Positions 1 to 13,656 of a DNA stretch of 64,000 nt are shown here, piece after piece (position 1 is the first letter of the stretch; every line of letters begins with the position of its first letter). The position numbers and the translations under genes were made by a program. This DNA comes from Chloranthus sessilifolius (taxonomy: Eukaryota > Streptophyta > Magnoliopsida > Chloranthales > Chloranthaceae), in assembly GCA_021018995.1 (NCBI GenBank), contig CM037597.1, positions 8,135,299 through 8,199,298 on the forward strand, given 5' to 3'. The notes below the pieces were generated by a model. That model saw nothing but the letters and a program-made list of their open reading frames with translations, was not told where the DNA came from and made no database searches.

Positions 1-28
1 CTATTTGGTACCAATACCCGTTACGATT

Positions 29-126
29 CTAGATTGTGAACAGGTCATTGATATTAGGGTGTGATTCCAAGCTGTCAAACGCCATTAAAATGAACGGTTA
101 AAACATGTCACCGGTTCACAATCTAC
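29..126. repeat. Small foldback element
   Basis: Inverted arms AGATTGTGAACAGGT (31-45) and ACCGGTTCACAATCT (about 109-123) enclose about 60 bp. This looks like a short MITE remnant. No target-site duplication was identified and the class is unknown. Confidence 0.4.
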
Positions 127-179
127 ATAGGGAATTGGTCGATGCTTCATACTGATCAAAAAAAAAATACTAGATGCTT

Positions 180-812
180 TCCTCCCCGAGTGGGAACAGA
201 TTCTACCAGCATAGATATCTTCGGCGTGGGCGACATTTATGGGCACCTGAGTTGTGAGAGATAGACATGAGGAACAGGTGCGTGATGTGCTTGCAGGCGG
301 GAGAATCGATCTCGCACCTTTTTCTTCAGTGCTGGGTTGCGATGGAAATATGAGCCACTATTCTAAGATCTTTCAATATGGCGTTGGTGCTTTCTAGTGA
401 CATCCGGTCCCACTTCCTGTCCTGGTTTGGTGCCCAACTGGAGGGCCAGCAGCTGACTTTTTGGAAAGTGGGTTTTTTTATGATTATTTGGAGCATTTGG
501 CTAGAGAGGAAAGCCCGTATCTTTCAAAGGAGGCGCCGCCCGGTGGGCCTGATTTTGAAGGACACACTAGCTCGATGTGTCTCTGAGTTACCTTAGATAA
601 GAATGGACCTACTGTCCCTCCTGAATTTTTGGACTCCGGTTAGCGGGGTATAAGTCGGTTTTCGGTGCTGCTTTTGTATGCTTTTTTCTTTTCTTCATTT
701 TTTGCTCGAAATTTTTTTTATCTTTGAGCTGCATGTATTTTCCCAGTGTCTCACTGATTTTCTAATATATGTAGCCTTTACCGATCAAAAAAAAAATAAA
801 AATAAAAAAAAA
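180..812 (+). mobile_element. LINE (L1-type) 3' end with RT zinc-binding domain
   Basis: A frame running through about 273-596 reads like the C-terminal zinc-binding region of plant L1 reverse transcriptases: Cys at 279 and 288, then SHLFLQC and, further on, IIWSIWLERKARIF. That C-x2-C...H-x4-C layout is the zf-RVT signature. One stop interrupts the frame between the zinc-binding part and the Trp-rich end. An untranslated tail ends in CCGATC followed by an A-rich run (about 786-812), as expected for target-primed insertion. The 5' part of the element is absent (5' truncation, or before the window). A dead copy. Confidence 0.75.
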
Positions 813-988
813 TAATTGTGAGAGATGAGAGTAGTACCCCCTCGTATGTTTCTCTTCTTCGTTTGTATTGTATTTTTCATTCTTTTCAGAGAAGCACGTC
901 GCCCGGGATCTACTGTAATTCTTTTTCTTTAATAGAATCATAGCTTATACTGATAAAATATAAATATAAATAATAAATAATAAATAAG
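813..988 (+). mobile_element. Possible second L1-like 3' tail
   Basis: A T-rich stretch ends TAATAGAATCATAGC, then ACTGATAAAA and an A/T-rich simple tail (about 950-988). This resembles the 3' UTR ends of plant L1 elements such as the one just upstream. There is no coding sequence, so the call rests on form alone. Confidence 0.3.
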
Positions 989-1210
989 GATTGATTCCGT
1001 ATTTACTTTTCCTTTAATTGAATTATAGCCAAAGATTTTTTACTTTTTTTGAAAGGCATAGCCAAGGATTTATTAAGATAGCTGTTTGGATGCAAAATGT
1101 AGTAGTAGAACACCACAAGTGGTGCGCTGATCAACAAAAATTGTTCAAATGGCGCCCATATTCATTAAGCTGAATTGTCATTTAATATGGACTAATGTCA
1201 TGTCAAGCCC
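989..1210. other. Unassigned AT-rich spacer
   Basis: No coding signal, tRNA-like box or terminal repeat was recognised here. Confidence 0.4.
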
Positions 1211-1304
1211 AAGGATCAAAAAATCAGATTTCATTTCGGTGGGGACCGAAACCGAAACATTTCAGCCAAAATCTTCAGATTACGGTCAAAATTTTGATCC
1301 ATGG
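1211..1304. mobile_element. Word element, CGAAATTTCG family (copy 1)
   Basis: Termini AAGGATCAAAA and TTTTGATCCATGG are inverted copies of each other. The interior is made of ACCGAAACCGAAA-type words. Flanks TCAAGCCC (1203-1210) and TTAAGCCC (1305-1312) form an 8-bp target duplication with one mismatch, which points to a hAT-type non-autonomous element. No coding sequence. Confidence 0.7.
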
Positions 1305-1748
1305 TTAAGCCCAAACTTCATCTTACGCCATCTGACTAGAGAACTAATGTCATTTAATATGGACTCTCACCACTTCACAAGCGACCCATTTACAAGATAA
1401 CTCTTTCACATAAATGACAAGATTAAATATACTATAAAGTGGATACAACAATTTTAAAATGTGCAAACTGGATACATAACCTCAAAGGTAGATAGACTAA
1501 AAAAAAATCTTATGTTCAATTGCCACTGAAGCATTCTTATGAGTGCTTCATATAATGAAGTAAAAGAACAGTGGCCTGCGTCTTTGTACCTGTTTACTTG
1601 TAAGTAGCAACCTTCTTAGATCTTACAAGTACTTTGGTTGTCTCCCTACAAAAACAAAAAATCTGTGTTTTATTTGTCCCTGCAACCAATCAATTAGTAG
1701 TATATATAACCCAAAATGAGCATAGTCCCTATATACTTAAGTTCATAG

Positions 1749-1904
1749 CAAGGATCAAAAAATCGAATTTCGTTTCGGTTTCGGTGGGGACCGAAAACGA
1801 AATTTTGGACTGAAATTTCGGCTGCAATCTTCAACACAGTACAAATTTTCCGAAAATTTGAGTTATCGTTTCGGTTTCGGTGGGGACCGAAATTTTGAAC
1901 CATG
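1749..1904. mobile_element. Word element, CGAAATTTCG family (copy 2)
   Basis: Ends CAAGGATCAAAA and TTTTGAACCATG flank a body of repeated TTTCGGTTTCGG and GGGGACCGAAA words in both orientations. A perfect 8-bp duplication GTTCATAG (1741-1748 and 1905-1912) brackets it, as for hAT transposons. Same family as 1211-1304 and 38533-38740. Confidence 0.8.
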
Positions 1905-2044
1905 GTTCATAGTACTAAGAACCAATTATCTAACATACTCAATCTAGATACCCCAATATATTTTACTTGTTTATCCTAATCTATGCTAGATAATCAAATG
2001 TGACACATGTTGTTGATGTAGAATATTCATCACCCTCATCATCA

Positions 2045-2605
2045 CAGATTTATCCCATCTATTTAGGGTTGGCTTTGTGAGTCCTATTTCTCCACTCGTT
2101 TATGATCCAAGCTAAGCTCTTCGTAAATTTGCAATCATTCATGTCCCTTCTTTTGTTTTCCTTCATGTCTTCACCGGCCATCCTCTTCCTACTTCCTTGT
2201 GCTCGTAACATCTCAACCCTTCATACAACTTCAATTTCTGGTCTCCGATTGACATATCCAAACCAAATCGAGATATATCCCGTAACTTTTTCCTTTATAA
2301 GTGTCACTCTCAAATTTCTTCTTATATACTCATTTAAAATATTATTTCTTACTCGACATCCATCTCAACATATGCATGTCAGCCACATATACCCTTTATA
2401 AGTGGCTTATTTCTTCTAGTCGTCTTTTCGTAGCCCAACATTTTGCACCAAATTATATGACAAGTCTAACTGCCATCATAAAATTGTTCCTTCAATCAAA
2501 GTGAAACTCTTGGGTCACACAATACTCATCTTGCTTGTCTCCATTCCATCCAACCTGCATTAATCTTATTGGAGACATCCTCTTCAAATTCATCATGTGC
2601 ATGTG
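2045..2605 (-). mobile_element. RTE-type LINE remnant, reverse-transcriptase C-terminus
   Basis: Read on the minus strand from about 2600 this gives DEFEEDVSNKINAGWMEWRQA, then VLCD and further pieces of the block that in plant RTE LINEs continues to the MRMLRWM..HTRKD region. Several stops and shifts break the frame. The conserved wording is my recollection of the plant RTE family. It is 5'-truncated and lacks a recognisable tail. Long dead. Confidence 0.75.
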
Positions 2606-2610
2606 AATTT

Positions 2611-3012
2611 AACTAAATCCTCCTCCAAGTTAGCAGAACGAAGACGAACATGTAGTATGAAATATACTTGTACAATGAGTTCTTATTTTTTAGAAAAACA
2701 AGAATTAAGTAAAAAAATATATTAGAAAAATACACATATATACCCTTTTTTTATAATACCCTTTATACTGGGTCATATAAACAGTATAATAAATCCTCCT
2801 CCAAGTTAGCAATAGATGTGTTCTATTTTAACTAAATCCTCCTCCAAGTTAGCAGAACGAAGACGAACATGTAGTGTGAAATATACTTGTACAATGAGTT
2901 CTTATTTTTTAGAAAAACAAGAATTAAGTAAAAAAATATATTAGAAAAATACACATATATACCCTTTTTTTATAATACCCTTTATACTGGGTCATATAAA
3001 CAGTATAATAAA
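2611..3012. repeat. Near-identical direct duplication, 183 bp units
   Basis: Bases 2611-2793 recur at 2830-3012 with almost no change (an A/G difference was seen near 2657). The offset is 219 bp. The 36-bp spacer contains a third copy of the first about 22 bases (the CCTCCAAGTTAGCA stretch). The similarity implies a recent local duplication. No coding content. Confidence 0.9.
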
Positions 3013-3161
3013 AACCTCGGACATACCGTTCTCACCCAATACTGATACATACTGGTACCGGCCAGTATCTTAAACTATAGATTTTAAAAAATAAAAAATA
3101 AAAAACTTAAAACTACGGTCACAAAGCAACATGTATCTCATACTGTTTAGGAAGAGACTTA

Positions 3162-3529
3162 CGCTGCGTATGGCATAGCTCTTTGCTAACCCTTGCCATG
3201 GTAGAGTTCAACTACTTTAGTTGATTCCCATTCTCCTTTCTAACTCTCTGCAAAGGAAGATTTACCTGCTCTAGCAGCAACCTCCCTGCTCTCTACTAGC
3301 TCCCTATCAGAGCAAATAAAATCAGCTCCGACAAGGAGTGAGAAGAGAGGAGGGTAGAACTGCTGAACAGGTAAATCTTGCACAAAATCTTGCTATGCAA
3401 GGAGTTATCAAGGAGAAGGGATACCTGCTAAAGCAGGTAGCAGGACGTTAATAAAGAGGATGGGAACATGCTAAAGCAGGTGAGCTCTGTTATGGCAGGG
3501 GCTAGCAGAGAGCTATGCCATACGCAGCG
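3162..3529. mobile_element. Harbinger-like MITE with TTA target duplication
   Basis: Left end CGCTGCGTATGGCATAGCTC is matched by an inverted copy at the right end (about 3508-3529). TTA flanks both sides (3159-3161 and 3530-3532). A 3-bp T-A-rich duplication and 20+ bp inverted ends fit PIF/Harbinger. The interior repeats AGCAGGT and GAGCT words. A related block lies at 40905-41118. Confidence 0.7.
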
Positions 3530-3858
3530 TTAGCATTTATTAACAGCCTGCTCAACAGAATGGAGAACTTAGTGCACATTAACAGGCGATGAATTTGTTA
3601 CTCAGTTTATCATTCTAGTTTCTCACTTGACATTGAGAAGCAAGCTGCAGGTACATTCATTTGAGTGACAAGTTGACCAAAGCCTATATGCAACCATAGA
3701 ACATGTGAACAATTAACTCTCAAATAGCACCCATGCCATTATATATATATATATATATGAAAAAAATTTCAATGATTCTTGATCATAGGGCTGATTCTTC
3801 ACGTGAGTAAGTGCCACATGGCAGCCAACCGACATTGGACCAGGCAATTTACCTGGTC

Positions 3859-4193
3859 CATAGTCACAAAAGTCGCTGAATTTTTCAAAAAATTGCCGAA
3901 TTTGGATGACGCCGAACCATTCGGCGAATAAACGGCAAATTCGCCCAAATTCGAGCTGAGTTTCTTTTTTCAGAATTTGAATATTTGACGTCAAAAACAT
4001 GCCAATTTTGCACATTTCATTCATGAAATTGATTATTTCTAACTTTAAATATGTTTAATATATTTTTTATTTTTTTATTTTTTTTATTTTTCCCAAATTT
4101 TCACGAATTTGACCGAATTTTGATGAATTATGCCGCTCTTTCCCGACTTATACCCTTGCCGATTTATTGCCGAACCCCGAATTTGTGACTATG
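3859..4193. mobile_element. Word element, GCCGAATT family
   Basis: Termini CATAGTCACAAA and TTTGTGACTATG are perfect inverted copies. The 8-bp ACCTGGTC occurs on both sides (3851-3858 and 4194-4201). The interior is rich in GCCGAATT and TTCGGC in both orientations plus T-rich filler. Layout and duplication length match hAT-type non-autonomous elements, and the form parallels the TATCGG and CGAAATTTCG families. Confidence 0.8.
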
Positions 4194-4201
4194 ACCTGGT
4201 C

Positions 4202-5232
4202 CATAGAACCAAAAGGTAATGATTCTCCAACTTGAGTCACCAAATATTTATTGGTTACTTGGTTGTGGTTGATTCATGTAACGCATTCACCTCTGAAAAA
4301 TCCAAAGGTGGCTAATTTAGACCAATCACAACTCGATTAACCAAAAGTTCTCGGTCAACAGATTAGATGATCCATCGGGTCTATATACAGACGTATATTA
4401 GCGTGACAGCCCGATGTCCACCAGATTGGCTCTTAAGACTCACGCAGATCTCCGTCTCAAGATCCACATGGCGCACGTGGTGACCAGGTTTGTCGGTGTA
4501 TACCAGCTCATATACATGTTAGATCCTATTAATATGATTATCTGCTAGTAGGCCTGCTAGATCACAGCCACTGTCTCAGCTCGATCCCACCACAGCCCGC
4601 TAATATCTATCAGACCCACTGTTAAATATGTGGGGACCACAGCCATTGCCCATTCTATGGGAGCCCTTAATTGTGAAAATCAGGCCCTCCATCAATGCAG
4701 CTTCCCCATCAAAATCGCGGATAACTCTCTCCGTCCATCAGATCTGTAGCTTGCATTTGGATCATTTGTGAAGTTACAGGAAACCGTCCCGTCCATAGAA
4801 ATAGGCCATGACCAGATGACTGAAAAAGTTTAATAGCTGTGATTCTTATCTATGATTCTATGGCTGATATCAGGTAGGGCCTAAAGATGGATGGTATGGA
4901 CGAACAGATTATCAGCCAAGAGGTAGCAAAAGAAAGTGTGATTTTACCTAAATGGCATAACGGGATGAAAGGTCATTAATGACGAGGAACATCAAACCAT
5001 ACTTCAAGAGTAAATGCCTATAACTGGCTGAGAATTCCCTTGAAGAAACTAAAATATATGGATAAATAACAGAATTCCCTTAAAATTGCTAAAATACAAG
5101 TAATGCATGCAGAATGGATTAAAAGTCCAAAGTCCAAACACATCGAGACGCTTTTGAAGAAAAGTATCGGAATATCAGCCCCTTTTCACATTGTATTTTA
5201 CTAGCATACGAGATGATACATCAAAAATGCAA
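4202..5232. other. Unassigned spacer
   Basis: The start (GGTAATGATTCTCC, GAGTCACC) resembles the left end of the element at 39732-39866, but no right end was found. The rest shows no coding signal or clear repeat. Confidence 0.4.
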
Positions 5233-5240
5233 CTAACAGC

Positions 5241-5545
5241 AAAGGTGTCAATATCAGTATCAGGTATCAGTCCATCTTGGACCGATACGGATGGGGTATC
5301 ACCGATACTATATCGGTCGAATTTATTTTATTTATTAAAAAAAAAAAAAGTAAAAAAAAATATAAAAACTTGTTGTATCCATCAGTATCGGCCGGTACCG
5401 AGACAATACCGGCCTATGCTGACCAGTATTGGTTCGATACTGATACAGATATCGATAACACCCTGATACCTGTATCAGGGTGGTATCGGTATCAGTTCTA
5501 GACAAAACTGATACATATCGGTATTGGCGGAGTTTTGATACCATG
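5241..5545. mobile_element. Word element, TATCGG family (copy 1)
   Basis: Ends AAAGGTGTCAATATC and GTTTTGATACCATG are inverted versions of one motif. The body is dense in TATCGG, CCGATAC and GTATCAG with an A-rich core. A perfect 8-bp CTAACAGC lies at 5233-5240 and 5546-5553. This is the clearest evidence that the family moves as hAT-like DNA elements. Confidence 0.85.
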
Positions 5546-5951
5546 CTAACAGCATCCTTATCAAGGAGGGGAAGAAAAGATGTCTTGCCCAAAAAATCTC
5601 AAAATTTGTTTCTACTAATGTTGCTGCTGAACTTTGGGCCACAATTTGAATCCCAAATCTGCTTTATTTAGTATTATTCGTAAAATCACCATGGAAGGTT
5701 GGGCTTTTCAAATTTCTTCCATAGTTATGTAACTTCTTCAGGGTACTACAGAGACACACGGTGATTAAAAGATTTCATCACGTAATCAAAACTTGCCTTA
5801 TGGCAACTCAGAGGATGACTGAATGATTTCATCAAATAATCAAAACTTGCCTTGTAGAGATTATTCTTTGGAATTTGGATTTCATCATCATCACCTCCTC
5901 ACTTCTATTTAAAGTTTCGCTTATATAACTCATCATAAGAATTTGACAAGA

Positions 5952-6266
5952 TTTTTATAGCCGAGATGCCCATCTGATGACGTTAACTCTCCTCTTTTCT
6001 CAACTAGGCTTGGGACCAATATACTGTTCGTAGACTCTGACTTGGTCAAATCTAAGACATCTGTGCTAATGTAATGTATTACAAACTATGAGCACTAATC
6101 GTTATCTCATTCACAAATGGAAGTAAGAGAAACAAAATCAATATTTTTATAGCCGAGCTGCCCATCTACATGACACTAACTCTCCTCTTTTTTCATCTAA
6201 GCTTGGGGCAAATATACTTTTCTCTGACTTTGACTTAGTCAAATCTTAGACATATGTGCAAAAATA
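5952..6266. repeat. Diverged tandem duplication
   Basis: The segment 5952-6078 (starting TTTTTATAGCCGAGATG) recurs, diverged, at about 6146-6266. Both contain CTAACTCTCCTCTTTT-like and CTTGGTCAAATCT-like stretches. No coding signal. Confidence 0.65.
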
Positions 6267-6538
6267 GGATGTTATAATACCAGTTGCTTTCTCAACAATG
6301 AGTGGAAGTGAGAGAGACTAGATCAAACTCTTAAGGCCATCTTTGTATTGCAAATCTCTCTCTTAATTCGGTCACTACACAATTCATATATCCATGATTG
6401 AAATTTTTAGATTATTCAATTATTGCAGAATATAAACATATAATCTTGTTGACTGAAAGAATCTAAAAGGGAGATGAAATATGCAGAGGTCACAACATTC
6501 AAACAGTAGTTTCTTACCAGCAAGAGCTAATCGAACCT

Positions 6539-8641
<2,103 letters not shown>

Positions 8642-8769
8642 TTAGAAAAATATTACTTACTTAGCGCTTTTATTATGCAGACAAAGTGGTGTGGAGGTCG
8701 CTGTGGGGCTATGCAATTGGCTGCAAGTGTGATGGACCGCTTATAATTTTCCTTATGAGGACCTTTAAA

Positions 8770-9290
8770 TTGAGAGTTAGCCTACAATGGGCGTCCACTC
8801 ATGAGTCATGATGAGTGGACACAAAGTCTTAAAATCGCACATCGAATCATTGCGTTTATTCATGTTGAAAACTCATTGATTGCTTTCAATCAAATGATAG
8901 AGATATATTTTGTCCTAATATTTCACACGATGGATCTTGATATTATTGGTGTACAATCGGACGGCCAATTTTTTATTTCAAGTGGCACACAACTCAGAAA
9001 AGTGGCCTTATCATTAGTGAAACTCATCACACTCAAGCCTAATTTTAAGGTCATTTTTTTGAATATGTGCCACAATATCAAAGATTTACTGGAAGATGGT
9101 ATGTCCATAATTTTGTGATGAAAAACGATACAATCTGTGAATTTTCATCGTCTAATTCAAAGTTGTTGGTGTGTTTTAGCGTGTGGGTGAATAAATTACA
9201 CCACATTAACGGCTACGAGTGGGAGTATGGGACAAATAATTGAAAATTATCAAGCATAAAATACCAACTTCTCATACAAAAGAGTCATTT
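8770..9290. repeat. Degenerate foldback-family sequence upstream of GNAT
   Basis: Opens with GAGTTAGCCTACAATGGGCG, related to the arms of the 6747-6892 hairpin. It includes the palindrome GTCCACTCAT...ATGAGTGGAC (8794-8820). It continues with text shared with the 'AATCAAACGATGGAGAT' family (11410, 43556). No coding frame is convincing. Confidence 0.5.
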
Positions 9291-9379
9291 TACATTGAGG
9301 GCAACGCCCTCTTAATCTCTGAAAAACTATAAGGTCAAAATTGTGCTTTCACTAGTTTAGTTGCTAACGAATAGATGTT

Positions 9380-10620
9380 CCCAAGATTCATCGATTGAGC
9401 GCTCTAGTGAGTTTGGCTTAGCTCCCACGAGCCTATGTATTTGGGTTAGCTCTTATAAGAGTAGAAGCAGCTTTGCCTGCTTTGAGATAAAGCAGGCATA
9501 GAGCAATTTTATTATTTAAAATAACTCTTCGTCAAAGCAAATGAGGCAAGGAGCTATGTTACCAAATGTAAAAGTAGTTTTTTGTCAGAGCCAAAAAATG
9601 AAAGAGCTACTCTTTGCTACAAAAGAGTTGACCCAAACGCAGTATGGCAACAACAGCAACATAGTCGGGTGATGGAAGAGCTGCTCTTTCATTATTTGTC
9701 TCCAATGCGAGCTTGCTTTCAAGTTTGATAGCCTAGCTCCTCGCCGCACTTGTTAGAATGAAGAGCTATTTTAAGTGATAAAACTTTTCTATGGTAGAGC
9801 AGCTTTTATCTATTTTGACGGAGAGCAGGCAGAGAGATGCGTCTACTCTTGTGAGAGCTAATCCAAATGCATAGTGACTTTTTAGCTTTGGCTTAGTCCT
9901 CTTAGGCTCGGAATTCATTTGCTAAACTAGCTCCCCTCTCCATTTGCACCGGAACGAAGTTATTTTAGGTGACAAATGAGCTCTCTACCAGAGCAGATAA
10001 AACCTACTCTAGCGGGAGAGCATTTGTTTGGGTTAGCTCTTATAAGAGCAGACATAAAGCAATTTTATCACTTAAAACAGCTCCCCCCAAAGCAAATGAG
10101 GCAAGGAGCTGTGTTACTAAATGTAAAAGTAGCTCTTTGTCGGAGCCAAAAAGTGAAAGAGCTGCTCTTTGCGCCAAAAGAGCTAACCCAAATGCAGCGA
10201 TAGAGTTGGAGTGCACTAGTGTGGAGGTTGCCCAAATGCTTAATATATCCAACTGAAAATCTTTACCTTCTCTTTTTTTAATAGGTAAGTTGAGCTTGAA
10301 CCTGTGATCTTGAGGTTGCAATATTATCAACCTTCCATTGTGCTATTGGCCCAAGCCCTAAAATCTTCACCTTCTCACTTTCAGGCCATTTCAAACAAAG
10401 CTTTTATGATCCAGGTTGTCGAAGGCTGTTTTGGGTCCGCTCTCCGCCTGCTCCCCTCCATAGCAAGTTTTGTCTGCTCTGATGGAGAGTTTTTTTATCA
10501 CTTTAAATAATTCCCCGCCAACGCAAATAGGATGAATAACTGTGATGCCAAACGTGATTATGGCTTCCCATCAAAGCCAAAGAGCCGGTCCAAAGACTGG
10601 GAGAACAAACCCAAACGTAG
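9380..10620. repeat. Cluster of Tourist-like, GAGCT-word MITE copies
   Basis: Repeated segments contain TTGGGTTAGCTCTTATAAGA, AAAGAGCTGCTCTTT and CCAAATGCA/CCCAAACG ends, alternating in orientation. The same end motif bounds a cleaner copy at 58519-58774. I read this as several nested or tandem diverged copies. Open frames here are by-products of the repeats. Confidence 0.6.
10288..10362 (-). mobile_element. SINE fragment (tRNA-like 5' end)
   Basis: The reverse complement reads TTGGGCC..TAGCACAATGGAAGGTTG and later CAGGTTCAAGCTC, which resemble RNA polymerase III A and B boxes. Related fragments occur at 31651-31712 and 42278-42345. Confidence 0.5.
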
Positions 10621-11405
10621 CCTAAGTGCACTAGTGTAAAGCTTGTCCAAATGCTTAATACTACCAACTCAAGTTAAAATCCTCACCTTCTCACTTTTAA
10701 GCCATTTGGAACAGTTTCTAATGATTCAGGTTATCTAGGTTCCCAACCGTGAAGCTGTTCAAATACTAAATACTTTGTCGAGATAAAACTCCGAAAGTGG
10801 TCTTTTTAAGCCTTTCTTATGTTTTAGAGTTTGTCTTTAATTTCGTATTTTCGGAGCTTTTTCGAGTGAAAACGGAAAAAGCAAAACACTAAAAAATGCT
10901 AATAAAGCTAAAGACAATATACCCATTGGAGGAGTAGATTGCCTTCTAAATGGAAAATATATTAGATGGCTGTTTGTCAATTTTCGACAGGTTAAATAGT
11001 CTAAGGGAGAGGTTGTTCTGAATGGGTTGAATTTTTGTGGGCTGCAAATAAAGCCACCTGCATCACCATTACATGCGGATGCTTTTACTTCAGTTAGTAT
11101 TAGTAGTCCAACCCGAATGCAAGCCACGGAGCAGTAGGGTCAATCTCCCATAGCCAACATTGGAAAAAACACATTGCTGAGCACCACAACAGTGAAAGAT
11201 CGTAAATGAACTTTCACAGATTTCTGTGGTCAAATAACAAAGGCACTTCGCTAGACTTGACCATGTACTGACCATCGCACCGCTGTTGGCTCTCCGATCG
11301 GGGTACATAATACCAACTCATCAATTTTCTACAAATTACTTGTCTGAACCATCTCGATCCACCCATATCCCATCAACCAGGAATCTCCAATGATGCACCA
11401 TTATC
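10621..11405. other. Unassigned spacer
   Basis: No coding signal or transposon end was recognised. Short frames here show no known motif. Confidence 0.35.
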
Positions 11406-11409
11406 TGAG

Positions 11410-11725
11410 CAATCTCACCCGTTTAATAGTAACACAATTTTTTCACAGACGAAAACCATTGACTGATTTGAATCAAACGATGGAGATTTATTTTTTCCAA
11501 TCTTCCTCACGATAGATCTTAAGATCATAGCGCGTCTATTAGACGATAAGATGTTGATTCCATATGGCACACGTCCCTAAAAGTAAAGGTCAACTCCTTT
11601 GCCCATGATATAGGTCACTTTTGGAGATGTGTACCATGTGTAATCAACATCAGATCGTCTAATAAGTGCGCCATGATCTTGAGATCTATCATGAGGAAGA
11701 TTGAAATAAAAATCTTTTTTTTTGT
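11410..11725. mobile_element. Foldback element, AATCAAACGATGGAGAT family (copy 1)
   Basis: The left half holds CATTGACTGATTTGAATCAA, GATAGATCTTAAGATCAT and GGCACACGTCCC. The right half (about 11600-11725) repeats these inverted, with TGTACCATGTG and GATCTTGAGATCTATCATGA. The same family appears at 12290-12475, 13960-14275 and 43556-43962. Confidence 0.6.
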
Positions 11726-12289
11726 CCTGCAATGACCACTAGTGAGAGCTAGTTGACCTTCGAGTGCCACATGACACCCAAAGGAAGGCATAACAGTGTC
11801 AATTTTTTTGGGGAAGGGATGAGAGACCATTTTTCATTGGATTGTGTTATACAGTGGACAATTTTTTAGACTATTTTGCAACAATTTTTTATAGGTCACT
11901 TTTGGAGATGTGTCATAGCGCGTCTATTAGGTCAATTTTAATAGACTATTTTGCAAGCAACTTATGTGGCTGGGGGTGACTGGCTGCACACAGTGGGACA
12001 CAAATGGGAAATTCATGGAAAATTGCAACCCCCACCACGTAATAGTGCATCTATACGTCTTCATCGATGTTGTTTTTCGACTGGAAGACCTAGAGTAAAC
12101 TATAGAGACTTTGAGCTATCCAGACACACACTTCGTGAAATGATTCATGAATGTTTGTTCAAAGACCTAGAGTAAACTAAAGACTTTAGGCTATCCAGGC
12201 ACATACTTTGCGGAATGGTTCATGAATGCTTGTTGGCAGGGGAAACAAGGTCGAGTTGATAAGGATTTAAATACCCCTTAATATTTCTA
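11726..12289. other. Unassigned spacer with a short repeated phrase
   Basis: AAGACCTAGAGTAAACTA occurs twice (about 12086 and 12163) with similar following text, a small local duplication. Nothing else was recognised. Confidence 0.35.
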
Positions 12290-12475
12290 TTACTCTCTAT
12301 GATCATAGAGGGGACCTTCACTTTTACGAACATGTGCCATGTGGAATCAACATCTTACCGTTAGGCGCCACATAATCTTATGATCTATCGTGAGGAAAAT
12401 CGGAACAAAAAAAACTCCATTGTCTAATTCAAACCAGTCAGGGGTTTTCGTCAGTCAAAAAACTGTGGTCCTTGC
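12290..12475. repeat. Foldback-family fragment
   Basis: Contains ATGTGCCATGTGGAATCAAC, TCTTATGATCTATCGTGAGG and TGTCTAATTCAAACCAGTCA, matching one arm of the 11410-11725 element. The phrase AGTCAGG..TTTTCG..CAATCAAAAAACTGTGG is then repeated at about 12510. Confidence 0.5.
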
Positions 12476-12559
12476 TATCAAACGAGTGAGAATATCAGTA
12501 ACCAATAATCAGTCAGGTTTTCGCCAATCAAAAAACTGTGGCACTTGATATTAAAGTGG

Positions 12560-13200
12560 TGAGAATAGCTGAACCCAATGACAAATAGTAGTGTGTTCCC
12601 AACCATATGTTTAATTTCCAGATTTTATTGGTTGATGCTCTCATGGTCAACGACCCACAAATGGTCCACCGATTGCATGGTCGAGATCATCCTGTCAGTT
12701 CCTGCAGTAGCCATAAGAAATGTGGCTTCTTTTCCCTAGCTTTTGGAGAGAAGGCTTTCGAATTTGTCAAGAGAGCATGTACTCAACATCTGAATGCAAA
12801 CCATTCCAATCTAAATAAAAGTCTGAACCCAATTCATGCACATGGACCTTCAGCCAAACCAGAAATATCAATATTTGGAAATGTGGCACTATAGTTTTCA
12901 CCTAATGGACCAGTTGGTCGGGTCCAACGGGTTGAACCTGAAATCCAGATCTGCAGTTCTTGGATATGCGCGAATCTTGACTTCCACAGTTTCTAATTTT
13001 ATACGATGGCATGTTGGTATCCAATAGTCACAGATCTGGTTGAACACGAAATCAGGTCCAACTATTACCCTAGAGCAGTGTGTTCAGCAGAAATGCATAG
13101 CTATTGTGTGATTAATAATGGTCAAATGCCATAAAAAGGGAACTAAAGCACTTTCAGAGATAACACGCTCATTTTATGGTGTTTGACAGTTCTTAAACAC
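12560..13200. other. Unassigned spacer downstream of the V-ATPase gene
   Basis: No recognisable gene. The part nearest 13,524 (roughly 13200-13523) probably holds the 3' UTR of the V-ATPase gene, but no clear poly(A) signal could be fixed. Confidence 0.35.
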
Positions 13201-13523
13201 AAGATAGAGACGCATTTTCGATGAAATCTTCAGCACAATTGATCAAACCATGGCCTACATTGCATCCACCGGTCCAATTGAAAAAAACAATAGTGCCAGA
13301 TATCCAAAATCCCATTAACCTTTTTGAAGCTTAGAACACATAAATGTCATACGACATGAGAGGAAAGAAAATAACCATTCATGAAAGCCCCACAAATACA
13401 CAAGTTCTTAATCGAGATATCAACCCACCAAATGAATCAGAAAATTAAACATTACCATAGTTCAGTTGTGCTCGATGTTCTATTTTAAATATAAGAATTC
13501 GAACGTAAAGAGAGCCATTCATC

Positions 13524-13656
13524 TTATTCTGCACGAGATTGGCCTGCTCGAGAGGATAGAATGATACCCACGATGAGACCATAGAGAGCAAGGGCTTCCG
13601 CAAAGATAAGGATGAGAATCATACCCACGAACAGCTTTGGCTGCTGAGCATTGGCC
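13524..13656 (-). CDS. VHA-c: VHA-c exon 3 (terminal)
   Basis: 133 nt starting with G (completing Arg121) after acceptor TGTAG. Encodes helix 4 with the essential Glu141 and the C-terminal [10 protein letters not shown], with TAA at 13526-13524. Confidence 0.95.

Noticed and set aside
9969-10330. Three overlapping open frames near 100 codons
   Set aside because: They fall in Tourist-like MITE copies and a SINE fragment, with frames on both strands and no domain.
11090-11308. 72-codon Cys-rich open frame on the minus strand
   Set aside because: There is no recognisable motif, no upstream or downstream exon signal, and it is surrounded by repeat debris.
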